Positions 6,667 to 13,348 of a stretch of 13,348 nt of DNA are shown in pieces. A program made the position numbers and the translations under genes. Source of the DNA: Bacillota bacterium (lineage in GTDB: Bacteria; Bacillota; Clostridia; Christensenellales; Aristaeellaceae); assembly GCA_023416585.1 (NCBI GenBank), contig JAEZHM010000118.1:1-13348 (forward strand), given 5' to 3'. Within the stretch, counting starts at the first letter, position 1; every line of letters begins with the position of its first letter. Under the pieces are notes generated by a model that was given only the letters and a program-made list of their open reading frames with translations, was not told the origin of the DNA and did not search any database.

Positions 6667-7779
6667 TCAAAAATTGAAAGCTTCCTCACAGATTGCATTT
6701 TGTATGTACTGAGGTATACGTGCTTGAAGCTGATTTTTCACAGCATTTTCGTTGGCAAATAGTTTCTTAAATGTATTTGATAAATCAGTATCTTTGCGAA
6801 TGTCTTTTATCTGCACTACATATTCGGACATCCCCAAATCCATGGCAATGCCTGATGACTTCATGGAATAGCCTGCTACGAGCGTCGGCACACACGAGGA
6901 ATATGCAGCAATGGATGCGTGTGTACGAAGCGTTACGGCAAATCTGGCACCTGCTATGATATGTTTGAGCTGCGCGGCGCTATAGAACTCGGATACAAGC
7001 CGGATACGCGATGAATTATGCGGGATGACTTTTGACATCCATTCAAGGTCGCTGTCTACTTTACAAATGACATGCGGAACAAGTGCGATGTTCATATCCG
7101 TTTCCATCAGAATATAATTCACCAGGTGCTTAAAGGAGTTAAGCGCCATCCCAGGTATGGTTTCCTTTTTTTCGGCAAGAGGACCGAATGTGAGGCTTAC
7201 ATAGTTCTCTAAGTCAAACGGCACAGCGCTTGGCAAAAGACGAAAGGCTATATCCGACACCTTAACTACTTGCGTAATATCGCGTTCCTTCAGCGCACGG
7301 TAGGTGATGTCTTCTCTTGCCGTGATTAAGTGATGTGTTTTTAACGCATGAAGCATCTCGGAATCGATTGCATCAGGGTCTACCGAGCAGCTCCACAGAA
7401 CGCTTTTTGCACCTTTATCAAGTACGCGATAATGAATATTCGCATACCTTTTCCAATTCGTATAGCAAAAGTTGTCGCCCCCTAGATGAATCGCAACTGT
7501 GTCTGGTGTGATTCTTTCTATTGTGGAGCTATATATCTTGTCGTTATTTTCGATGGAGTAATCTGTACTGCGCTCAAACGGCAAAAAGGTTTCGTCCCGT
7601 CCTACGATTTCATCCGCAGGCAAGCGAAATTCAATATCGTTATCCGGATTGTGTGAAGATACTATGATATAACAGCCCGGATAGCGGTCTCGCAACACCT
7701 GTATTCCGCACTTTGCCAGCGCCTCACCGCCGTGGTTATAACAGCCTCCGTGCCCGTAAATTAAAAATCTGCGCCCCAT
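6667..7779 (-). CDS. Polysaccharide pyruvyl transferase family protein
   Basis: A 370-residue member of the polysaccharide pyruvyl transferase family (CsaB/WcaK type), which transfers pyruvate from phosphoenolpyruvate to a sugar as a ketal. The N-terminus FLIYGHGGCYNHGGEALAK (5-23) is the family's glycine-rich start. HLGGDNFCY (98-106) corresponds to the conserved hGGDnf segment. The C-terminal half has LKHIIAGARFAVTLRTHASI (271-290), carrying the conserved Arg-x-His, then VPTLVAGYSMKSSGIAMDLGM. Length is normal for the family. Some members are used for other glycan modifications, so the donor is inferred. Its start lies 2 bp after the stop of the radical SAM gene, with GAGAGG upstream, so the two are almost surely translated from one message. 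Pyruvylation adds negative charge to wall or capsule glycans and can provide binding sites for S-layer proteins. Confidence 0.88.
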   Translation of the reverse strand: MGRRFLIYGHGGCYNHGGEALAKCGIQVLRDRYPGCYIIVSSHNPDNDIEFRLPADEIVGRDETFLPFERSTDYSIENNDKIYSSTIERITPDTVAIHLGGDNFCYTNWKRYANIHYRVLDKGAKSVLWSCSVDPDAIDSEMLHALKTHHLITAREDITYRALKERDITQVVKVSDIAFRLLPSAVPFDLENYVSLTFGPLAEKKETIPGMALNSFKHLVNYILMETDMNIALVPHVICKVDSDLEWMSKVIPHNSSRIRLVSEFYSAAQLKHIIAGARFAVTLRTHASIAAYSSCVPTLVAGYSMKSSGIAMDLGMSEYVVQIKDIRKDTDLSNTFKKLFANENAVKNQLQARIPQYIQNAICEEAFNF

Positions 7780-7781
7780 AT

Positions 7782-8807
7782 CTATTGCCTCTCGTCTTCG
7801 ATGACCAGCTTCTCATACAAATCGTTCGCATGGTCGTCCAATAAGTCAGATTCAAAAGCAAAATCATCTCGCAGAGTGCAGTTTTTACAGTATGCATTTA
7901 GACCATCGGTTTTTTCCTTTAACACTCCGAGAAGCATTTCACGGCGTTCAGAACTGTTCCATATCTCGATAAGACTTTTGCGCTGAATATTGAAGCTTTC
8001 ATGTGTTAAACCGTTATACAGCCTGCAGGCGGATACCTGCCCATCAGCTTTGACAGCAAACCGGAAAAACGGTGATGCACAAATCCTAACGGCTTTGTCG
8101 CGCATGTCATACCGGCTCAAAATGTTTTTTTCTCCTAAAATAGAATCATAGGATACCTCGTGGAACACCCTAACGGTTTTTTCGATGCTCATCGTATCGC
8201 AAATGTTTTTAAATGCCTCATAAAAAGCATTTTCGTGTTCTCCTACACAGGTATCCATCGTCTTACAGGCGACTTCAGCGCTGCCCTTATGGCGGTACAG
8301 GTATTCAATCTGCTCAAGATACTGCTCAAAATCAACTTTAACGCCACAGTTTTCTTTAAAACTTTCTTGCGAAAGTCCGTTGACGGATATTTTAATATGA
8401 TCGAGCCCGGCGTTGATCAAATCATCTGTGAGCTGATGATGTAAGGCGAGTCCGTTTGTTGTTATTGTGATTCTCGGAATACGCGCAATATTTTTAAACT
8501 GCTCTATCATCCAAGGAAGCCTTTTGTGCAGCAATGGTTCTCCCATTCCCGCAAAGCCAACCTGCTTTACCTGATGGGGGAACTCCATTGTTTGCTTTAG
8601 CAATAGCTCAAAAAGTTCATCGCTCATCGATTGAAAAACATGCCCGCTGCGTAAAATTTCATCTTTGGGCAGCGAATGCAGGCAATACTTGCATTTCATG
8701 TTGCATGAACTGATAGGCTCGATTTCAATGACAAAAGGGGTATCCAACGGTATCACGCTCCAAAGCGGAACACGATCCTTGTTATAAATCTTGCTGATCT
8801 GTGCCAT
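7782..8807 (-). CDS. Radical SAM protein with reduced SPASM (twitch-like) region
   Basis: A 341-residue iron-sulfur enzyme. The radical SAM cluster motif CxxxCxxC is at Cys35, Cys39 and Cys42 (SSCNMKCKYC). It is followed by GFAGMGEPLLHK (84-95), the GGEP-like SAM site, and ITTNGLAL. C-terminally, Cys243-x12-Gly-x4-Cys261 fits the opening signature of SPASM domains, and Cys307-x2-Cys310 gives two more ligands. The later Cys residues of a full SPASM domain are absent, so one auxiliary cluster is expected rather than two, as in twitch domains. Many relatives modify peptides or carbohydrates; the substrate here is unknown. Its place among glycan genes suggests oxidation, epimerisation or deoxygenation of a sugar, or modification of a glycosylated peptide. 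AAAGGAG precedes the ATG. An inverted repeat lies just upstream (8832-8860). Confidence 0.9.
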   Translation of the reverse strand: MAQISKIYNKDRVPLWSVIPLDTPFVIEIEPISSCNMKCKYCLHSLPKDEILRSGHVFQSMSDELFELLLKQTMEFPHQVKQVGFAGMGEPLLHKRLPWMIEQFKNIARIPRITITTNGLALHHQLTDDLINAGLDHIKISVNGLSQESFKENCGVKVDFEQYLEQIEYLYRHKGSAEVACKTMDTCVGEHENAFYEAFKNICDTMSIEKTVRVFHEVSYDSILGEKNILSRYDMRDKAVRICASPFFRFAVKADGQVSACRLYNGLTHESFNIQRKSLIEIWNSSERREMLLGVLKEKTDGLNAYCKNCTLRDDFAFESDLLDDHANDLYEKLVIEDERQ

Positions 8808-8831
8808 TTGTGAACTCCTTTTCTTTAAAGA

Positions 8832-8860
8832 TCCGATAACGACATTATTTCGTTATCGGA
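8832..8860 (-). repeat. Perfect inverted repeat at the acetyltransferase/radical SAM junction
   Basis: TCCGATAACGA (8832-8842) and TCGTTATCGGA (8850-8860) form an 11-bp stem around a 7-nt loop. The structure contains the stop codon of the acetyltransferase gene (8853-8855) and sits in the widest gap of the operon. On the minus-strand RNA it is followed by TCTTTAAAG, a poor U-tract, so it may be a leaky intra-operon terminator or an RNA processing or stability element rather than a full stop. Confidence 0.6.
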
Positions 8861-9674
8861 ATCTATCAAAAAATACGTTGATATCTGCAAAGCAATCCGC
8901 GTTTGCATTTATCTGATCTTTATCCCAGTTCCACCATTTCACGCGTTCCAGTATATCGATTTGATCCGTTGTGAATCGATACTTCTTCACACGTCCGGGC
9001 ACTCCTACAACAATCGCATAGGGTGGAACATCTTGAAGTACGACTGCTCCGGTGCCTATAATCGCACCGTTTCCTATACTTTTCACGCGCGAGGCGTTAA
9101 TGACTGCATTTGCCCCGATCCAAACGTCATGACCAATTGATAAACGGTTTGCCTGCGCTGTAGGCGCAAGACTTAGGCAAGACGCTATCGTAAGTTGATG
9201 AATGCTATGATCTGCCACTACCTGTGCTGTACGGTTGATTGACGAATAATGTCCAATAGCTTTTACGAGAGGAGTCCATCCCATAATGGCATCATACGAA
9301 CTGACCCTCTTGCCAACGGTCATATTCCCACAAACTAAATCGCGGTCGGAAAGCTCTGTCCATAAGGAATAATCCTCAGGACCAAAGCCGATTTTCTTTA
9401 AAGCGGAAACCATTGAAAGGATTACACGATCGGTTATTTGAAATACAAAAGCACAATGTCTAGTGCGATCAAGCACATGATAGGGTAATACTTTATATCC
9501 GGTCTGATACTCGAAAAATTTACGATTGTCATAATCCGCATCCACAAAAAAGCTAATTTCAATGCCAAGCTCAGTAATTAGACGCATATTGACAGCTGTA
9601 AAAGTCCCAGCACCAATAACAGCTATTTTCCTGCCGTTTGCCTTTAGCAGTAATTCTTCTGCGGCCCTACGCAT
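8853..9674 (-). CDS. NeuD/CatB-like sugar O- or N-acetyltransferase
   Basis: A 273-residue two-domain acyltransferase. The N-terminal domain (about 14-105) is a small Rossmann-type fold, IAVIGAGTFTAVN with FFVDADYDN, like the sugar-binding part of NeuD/PglD enzymes. From about 115 it carries a left-handed beta-helix. This has hexapeptide repeats SIGHDVWIGANAVI and SIGNGAIIGTGAVVLQDVPPYAIVVGVP, a likely catalytic His in ADHSIHQ (153-159), and the tail WWNWDKDQI typical of CatB/VatD-like acetyltransferases. It should transfer acetyl from acetyl-CoA to a sugar in the cytoplasm. ATG 9674 is preferred because it overlaps the upstream gene's stop by 8 nt with GGATGGG before it. An in-frame TTG at 9698 is possible. 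The extent of beta-helix inserts is unusual but not a defect. Target sugar is unknown. Confidence 0.85.
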   Translation of the reverse strand: MRRAAEELLLKANGRKIAVIGAGTFTAVNMRLITELGIEISFFVDADYDNRKFFEYQTGYKVLPYHVLDRTRHCAFVFQITDRVILSMVSALKKIGFGPEDYSLWTELSDRDLVCGNMTVGKRVSSYDAIMGWTPLVKAIGHYSSINRTAQVVADHSIHQLTIASCLSLAPTAQANRLSIGHDVWIGANAVINASRVKSIGNGAIIGTGAVVLQDVPPYAIVVGVPGRVKKYRFTTDQIDILERVKWWNWDKDQINANADCFADINVFFDRFR

Positions 9675-10566
9675 ATTTTCCCATCCATTCCTTCTCAAAA
9701 TCCAATATATATGGGCAATTTAAAAATACATCGCGGTGCATGTTCAGTTCGTGCTTCAATATAATAAGCTCTTTGTCACACCCGGATAGTTTTAGTCGCG
9801 TTACCTTTTCCACCATGCTGATCATAAACGACCACTCAAAATACTCCCATACCGCTTTACTTTCAGGAAAAAGCTCGCTCAGCCAAACGGTACGCTCGCG
9901 GTAAGCACGCAAGTATTCACCAAGGATCTCGGGGGTAATTAGGCTATGGTTTGTTGTCCATGCGGAGTTGTTGTTTTCGTGACGGTTGACCGTATATTTT
10001 GATAATCCGTGATAAGCAACACACTGTGCACCTGCAAGCAGACGGTGCATTTGCGAAATATCATCGTAGCGATCATTCTCAGGAAAACGAATCAGCCGCC
10101 CTAAGCGCTTCGAAAATAGTTTGGTGGGGAATCCCATGTTGTACCGTTTACGCCACATCAGCTCTACCAACGCTTCCTCAGCGGTCATGATGCGCTTTTC
10201 GTCAAACGCCTTGTCGGCGGCTCCGCAAATGGACACATCCGCATGGTTATCGGTAGCAAGCCTCCATAAGAACTCCAAAAAATCCGGTTCGCAGGTATCG
10301 TCGTCATCAACGAAGGCGATATAGTCACCAAGTGCTACATCAAGCCCGGTGTTGCGCCCGGCACCGATGCTGCCTCGCGTACGGTGGATTACACGGATGC
10401 GGGAATCCTTAGCTGCATACTGCTCGGCTACCTCCCCGCTTAAGTCGGTGGAACCGTTGTTTACGATGATAAACTCAAAATCACGATATGTCTGGGCAAG
10501 TATGCATTCTATCATACGCCCGACAAGTTTTTCGCGGTTATAGGTCAGCATAATAACGGAAATCAT
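9667..10566 (-). CDS. GT2 family glycosyltransferase
   Basis: A 299-residue cytoplasmic family 2 enzyme with a clear GT-A domain. MISVIMLTYNREKLVGRMIE opens it, then QTYRDFEFIIVNNGSTD (25-41), GSIGAGRNTGLDVALGDYIAF (65-85) and the metal-binding cluster DDDD (87-90). It is closest in style to capsule and O-antigen side-chain transferases. The C-terminal 100 residues are helical without clear repeats. ATG 10566 is chosen because it shares one base with the stop codon of the cytidylyltransferase gene (TGATG), a translational coupling arrangement. An in-frame extension of 14 codons into that gene begins at TTG-type sites lacking support. At its other end it overlaps the acetyltransferase start by 8 nt. 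Donor sugar is unknown; a CDP-glucose-derived sugar is a weak guess from the adjacent gene. Confidence 0.9.
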   Translation of the reverse strand: MISVIMLTYNREKLVGRMIECILAQTYRDFEFIIVNNGSTDLSGEVAEQYAAKDSRIRVIHRTRGSIGAGRNTGLDVALGDYIAFVDDDDTCEPDFLEFLWRLATDNHADVSICGAADKAFDEKRIMTAEEALVELMWRKRYNMGFPTKLFSKRLGRLIRFPENDRYDDISQMHRLLAGAQCVAYHGLSKYTVNRHENNNSAWTTNHSLITPEILGEYLRAYRERTVWLSELFPESKAVWEYFEWSFMISMVEKVTRLKLSGCDKELIILKHELNMHRDVFLNCPYILDFEKEWMGKYA

Positions 10567-11348
10567 CAGTCTTCCCACACTTTCCATTCGGCTTTTCCGA
10601 CTTCCCATAAATTGTCCAGTAAGCCCTTATCCCGCTGCGTGTCCATGCATTGCCAGAAACCTTCGTGACGGTATACACCAAGCCGCATATCGGCACTGAG
10701 CTGCTCGAGAGGGCGGCGCTCCAAAACGCAGTTGTCCCCATCGAGGTAATCGAATACGGCGGGTTCCATCACCATAAAGCCCGCATTGATCCAATGATTA
10801 TCCTCTTTGGCTTTCTCGCGAAACCCGACCACGCAATTTTTTTGCTCATCCAGTTCCAACACGCCAAAACGCCCGACCGGCTGTACCGCCGTAAGCGTTA
10901 CCGCCATATCGGATGATCGATGTTGACGTAAAAGCGCATGAAGATCTACGTTACTCACACCGTCTCCGTAAGTAAGCATAAAAGGCTCGTCCCCGACATA
11001 GGGGCGGATGCGCTTGATACGACCGCCGGTCTGGGTGTTTAAACCGGTATCCACAATCGTGACCTTCCAAGGCTCGGCAACATTGTTATGTACAATCATT
11101 TTGTTTTCATCGGAAAAGTCAAACGTTATGTCGGAACGATGCAGATAATAATCGGCAAAATACTCTTTAATTACATAGCCTTTATATCCGCAGCAAATGA
11201 CGAACTCCTGAAAACCGAAATGCGAGTAATACTTTAAAATGTGCCATAAAATGGGTGCGTTTCCGATTTCAATCATAGGTTTTGGCTTGAGATGGGACTC
11301 CTCGGAAATTCTCGTTCCAAGCCCACCCGCTAAAATAACTACCTTCAT
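10566..11348 (-). CDS. rfbF: Glucose-1-phosphate cytidylyltransferase (RfbF)
   Basis: A 260-residue nucleotidyltransferase that joins CTP and alpha-D-glucose 1-phosphate to give CDP-glucose and pyrophosphate, the entry step to CDP-3,6-dideoxyhexoses. It shows the signature VILAGGLGTRISEESHLKPK (4-23) continuing PMIEIGN. Other family marks are YGDGVSNVD (127-135, metal-binding Asp), INAGFMVMEP (187-196) and GFWQCMDTQRDK near the C-terminus. Length matches RfbF proteins (about 257). The ATG at 11348 is preferred over an extension to 11390 because MKVVILAGG is the normal start and AGAGGG lies upstream. It is the first gene of the operon and is coupled to the next glycosyltransferase by a one-base overlap. 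No CDP-glucose 4,6-dehydratase (RfbG) or RfbH is visible here, so the product's fate is open. Confidence 0.93.
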   Translation of the reverse strand: MKVVILAGGLGTRISEESHLKPKPMIEIGNAPILWHILKYYSHFGFQEFVICCGYKGYVIKEYFADYYLHRSDITFDFSDENKMIVHNNVAEPWKVTIVDTGLNTQTGGRIKRIRPYVGDEPFMLTYGDGVSNVDLHALLRQHRSSDMAVTLTAVQPVGRFGVLELDEQKNCVVGFREKAKEDNHWINAGFMVMEPAVFDYLDGDNCVLERRPLEQLSADMRLGVYRHEGFWQCMDTQRDKGLLDNLWEVGKAEWKVWED

Positions 11349-11379
11349 CAGCGTCCCTCTTTCGCACACCAAGATTAAA

Positions 11380-11408
11380 ACTATACACATACCATTTCGG
11401 TAGAATGG
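11380..11408 (-). promoter_or_regulatory. Possible promoter of the glycan operon
   Basis: On the minus strand TATAGT (11385-11380) is a good -10 box about 30 bp before the rfbF start. The hexamer 17 bp further up, CCATTC, is a poor -35. The -35 region holds a small inverted repeat (CCATT 11392-11396 with AATGG 11404-11408) that could be an operator. The call rests mainly on the -10 and its position. Confidence 0.35.
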
Positions 11409-11450
11409 AGCGGGAACTGAAGCAAATACATATCTTTCTTATTTCTTTTG

Positions 11451-11459
11451 TGGTAAAGT
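11451..11459 (+). promoter_or_regulatory. Possible extended -10 promoter of the Ntn hydrolase gene
   Basis: TGGTAAAGT (11451-11459) fits an extended -10 element (TGnTAAAGT). The region 17 bp upstream, TATCTT, is a weak -35. Transcription would begin near 11466, very close to the GTG at 11486, leaving a short leader and more room for the TTG start at 11501. Confidence 0.35.
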
Positions 11460-11485
11460 AGCAGCGGATAAATAACACGTCTATT

Positions 11486-12571
11486 GTGGGGTGCAGAGTT
11501 TTGAAAAACGGGGAAAAGTCCCGCGCAAAGCGCTTCGGGAGGAATATCCTACTTATACTTGCGGGGTTATTGTTTCTTATCGTTGGCTTCGCCGTTATTG
11601 CTTTTTCCAAAGAGCTTCGTATTATAAGTTCCATTGAAAAAGCAGCAGACGATAAACCGGTCTACTACATGGAAGTAAACGGCGATTATCATTTTGAGGA
11701 GTTTCTCAACTCTGGAGGAGCGTCTTCGGATGATGAAGTGGGAGCGTTTCTTACAAAATGTATTTCCAAGGGATTTTATTCGGTAGATATTGAAGAAAAC
11801 GGACCCGCGTGCAGCACCATTTCCGCAACCGCACCTGACGGATCACATGTTTGGGGAAGGAATTTCGATTGGACGGGTTCTGCTCCGATTATCGTAAGAT
11901 GCATCCCTAACGATGGATATGCATCTGTTTCTACCTGCGATTTTCAGAATATCACAAACTCCCCTGATGTTGTTCCGGAGGATTTCGCCAATAAAATGCT
12001 TGCGATTGCAGCACTGTATGTTCCAATGGACGGAGTAAATGAAGCCGGGCTTTGCGTTGCTGACCTTCAAGTAAACGAGGGAGGGATGCCGGTTGTCGAT
12101 ACGGACAAGCCGGATTTGACCGTCACAACGGCGATTAGGCTTGTGTTAAACAAAGCGGCAGATGTGGATGAGGCGGTGCAACTATTAACGCTCTATGACA
12201 TACATGCCTCGGGCGGCATCAGCCATCATCTTGCGATTTCGGACGCTTCCGGCGCATCGGTTTCCGTTGAGTTTACGAAGGAAGGTATTGAAGTTGTCAA
12301 CACGAATTTTGTGACAAACTTCAATATGGCAAATGGAGATACATCTGCCGGCGGGGAAAGCGCAAAACAGCGTTATGAATACTTAGTATCCGTTTATGAG
12401 CAAAACAACGGCTCGTTTACAGTAGATCAAATAAGAGATGCCCTTAATAATGTGGCACAGACGGGTGAATGGGCAACGCAATGGTCCGTTGTGTACGAGC
12501 AAAACACCTCGAACATCTATTATTACTTCGAGCGTAACTTTGAGAATGTATTCAACTTCTCCGTAAAGTAA
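11486..12571 (+). CDS. Membrane-anchored Ntn hydrolase, choloylglycine hydrolase/penicillin acylase type
   Basis: A 361-residue amide hydrolase of the linear amide C-N hydrolase superfamily. A basic N-terminus (KNGEKSRAKRFGRN) and one membrane helix (about 20-41) place the rest outside the cell. The putative nucleophile is Cys109 (GPACSTIS). GRNFDW supplies Arg125 and Asp128, spaced +16 and +19 from the Cys exactly as Cys2, Arg18 and Asp21 in bile salt hydrolases. GVNEAGL (183-189) and TNFVTNF (273-279) match the oxyanion and substrate Asn segments. About 65 residues lie between the helix and Cys109, so activation would need cleavage before Cys109, which would release the enzyme. The start is uncertain: GTG 11486 has no clear ribosome site, while TTG 11501 has GGGGTG seven bases before it. 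It pairs with the metallo-hydrolase gene 10 bp downstream. Substrate is unknown: conjugated bile acids, acylated amino acids or N-acyl signals are possible. Confidence 0.82.
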   Translation: MGCRVLKNGEKSRAKRFGRNILLILAGLLFLIVGFAVIAFSKELRIISSIEKAADDKPVYYMEVNGDYHFEEFLNSGGASSDDEVGAFLTKCISKGFYSVDIEENGPACSTISATAPDGSHVWGRNFDWTGSAPIIVRCIPNDGYASVSTCDFQNITNSPDVVPEDFANKMLAIAALYVPMDGVNEAGLCVADLQVNEGGMPVVDTDKPDLTVTTAIRLVLNKAADVDEAVQLLTLYDIHASGGISHHLAISDASGASVSVEFTKEGIEVVNTNFVTNFNMANGDTSAGGESAKQRYEYLVSVYEQNNGSFTVDQIRDALNNVAQTGEWATQWSVVYEQNTSNIYYYFERNFENVFNFSVK

Positions 12572-12581
12572 GGGGATTGGC

Positions 12582-13348
12582 ATGAAAATTACGGCACTTG
12601 TAGAGAATCAATCAAATTGCGAACTCAAGGCGACACATGGTCTGTCGCTCTATATCGAAACGCAAAAACACAAGCTCTTGTTTGATCTTGGACCGGACGA
12701 TACCCTTTTTTATAACGCGAAAAAGAAGGGGGTCAATCTAACCAAAGTCGATACGGTCATACTTTCGCACGGGCATATGGATCATGGCGGAGCGCTGAAA
12801 GAATTTTTGAAAATCAATTCAACGGCAAAGATCTATGTGCAGCGGGAAGCGTTCGATCCGCATTACAGCAAGCTTCTCTTTTTTAAGGTAAACGTGGGGA
12901 TTGACAATAAACTTAAAAACCATTCTCAAATCGTTTTGACAGAAGGCGATTATCCTATCGATGATGAACTGAGTTTATTTACCGTGGGTAATACAGAAAA
13001 ATGTTATTCGAAAGCCAATGACGCCTTGTACATGAAAGACGGGAAAGATGATTTCCGTCATGAACAGAACCTGATGATTAAGGAAAATACAACTGCCCTA
13101 ATTATGGGTTGCGGGCATGCGGGCGTTGTGAACATTATGGAAAAAGCGAAAGACTATTCCCCGCAATTCTGCGTAGGTGGGTATCATCTTTGGAATCCAT
13201 TGACCAAGAAAACCGTATCTGAAGCATTGCTACATGAAATTGCCGGTGAGCTGCAAAAACATCAAAAGGTACGGTTTTATACATGCCATTGCACCGGAGT
13301 TGAGGCATTTCAGTTTTTGACAAAGCAGAATTTGAATATGTGTTACCT
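12582..13348 (+). CDS. MBL-fold metallo-hydrolase, COG1237 type (partial, cut by window end)
   Basis: At least 255 residues are present and no stop is reached, so the 3' end is missing. The product begins MKITALVENQ and has the metallo-beta-lactamase metal motif HGHMDH (63-68) after VDTVILS. Further marks are MGCGHAGVVNI, GGYHLW and YTCHCTG near the end. These are typical of COG1237 hydrolases, a group that includes the archaeal enzyme making dihydropterin-ribofuranosylaminobenzene phosphate, but most bacterial members have no assigned substrate. Family length is about 260-280 residues, so little is lost. ATG 12582 is chosen from AAGGGG six bases upstream and a 10-bp gap after the Ntn hydrolase stop, implying one transcript. 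No signal peptide is seen, so it is cytoplasmic. It may act on the product released by the Ntn hydrolase, or the pairing may be incidental. Confidence 0.85.
   Translation, partial: MKITALVENQSNCELKATHGLSLYIETQKHKLLFDLGPDDTLFYNAKKKGVNLTKVDTVILSHGHMDHGGALKEFLKINSTAKIYVQREAFDPHYSKLLFFKVNVGIDNKLKNHSQIVLTEGDYPIDDELSLFTVGNTEKCYSKANDALYMKDGKDDFRHEQNLMIKENTTALIMGCGHAGVVNIMEKAKDYSPQFCVGGYHLWNPLTKKTVSEALLHEIAGELQKHQKVRFYTCHCTGVEAFQFLTKQNLNMCY

Noticed and set aside
8808..8852. RiPP precursor gene next to the radical SAM gene
   Set aside because: The gap is 45 bp and is filled by the inverted repeat and the ribosome binding site. No small ORF with a suitable start is present there or in other operon gaps.
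11392..11408. Small inverted repeat CCATT/AATGG as an operator
   Set aside because: Five base pairs with a seven-base gap is expected by chance. It is mentioned only beside the promoter call.

Overview
The window looks like chromosome of a mid-GC Gram-positive bacterium, most likely a member of the Clostridia (Bacillota). This is an inference from strong GGAGG-type ribosome binding sites, TTG and GTG starts, SigA-like promoters, an SH3b-carrying GH18 enzyme, an RNHCP zinc protein and oxygen-labile radical-SAM chemistry. No rRNA, tRNA, CRISPR array, transposase or integrase was recognised.

Left part (1-3210). A secreted GH18 chitinase-like enzyme with two SH3b repeats is read leftward from its own promoter. 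It is followed by a small three-helix membrane protein (+), a 60-residue repeat protein (-) that converges on it with 5 bp between, and an RNHCP zinc-binding protein (+). The RNHCP gene has a good promoter and a structured leader of about 147 nt. In that leader a CCTCC segment can pair either with an upstream GGAG segment or with the gene's own Shine-Dalgarno sequence. A possible 18-codon leader peptide overlaps the hairpin. This is the strongest candidate for undescribed regulation in the window. A strong hairpin between the convergent RNHCP and glycosyltransferase genes probably terminates in both directions.

Central part (3227-11348, minus strand). Seven tightly packed genes form one probable operon. 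In order of transcription they are glucose-1-phosphate cytidylyltransferase (rfbF), a GT2 glycosyltransferase, a NeuD/CatB-like acetyltransferase, a radical SAM protein with a reduced SPASM region, a polysaccharide pyruvyl transferase, a second GT2 enzyme, and a 720-residue GT2 with a long helical, TPR-like C-terminus. Together they suggest building and decorating (acetyl, pyruvyl, and one radical step) a surface glycan or a glycosylated protein. The usual partners of rfbF that convert CDP-glucose to dideoxysugars, and any flippase or polymerase, are not in the window. An 11-bp inverted repeat lies at the acetyltransferase/radical SAM junction.

Right part (11486-13348, plus strand). Divergent from the operon are a membrane-anchored Ntn hydrolase of the choloylglycine hydrolase/penicillin acylase type, with a long segment before its catalytic Cys, and 10 bp later a metallo-beta-lactamase-fold hydrolase of the COG1237 type, cut by the window end. 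They probably form a two-gene operon for amide or ester hydrolysis of an unknown substrate.
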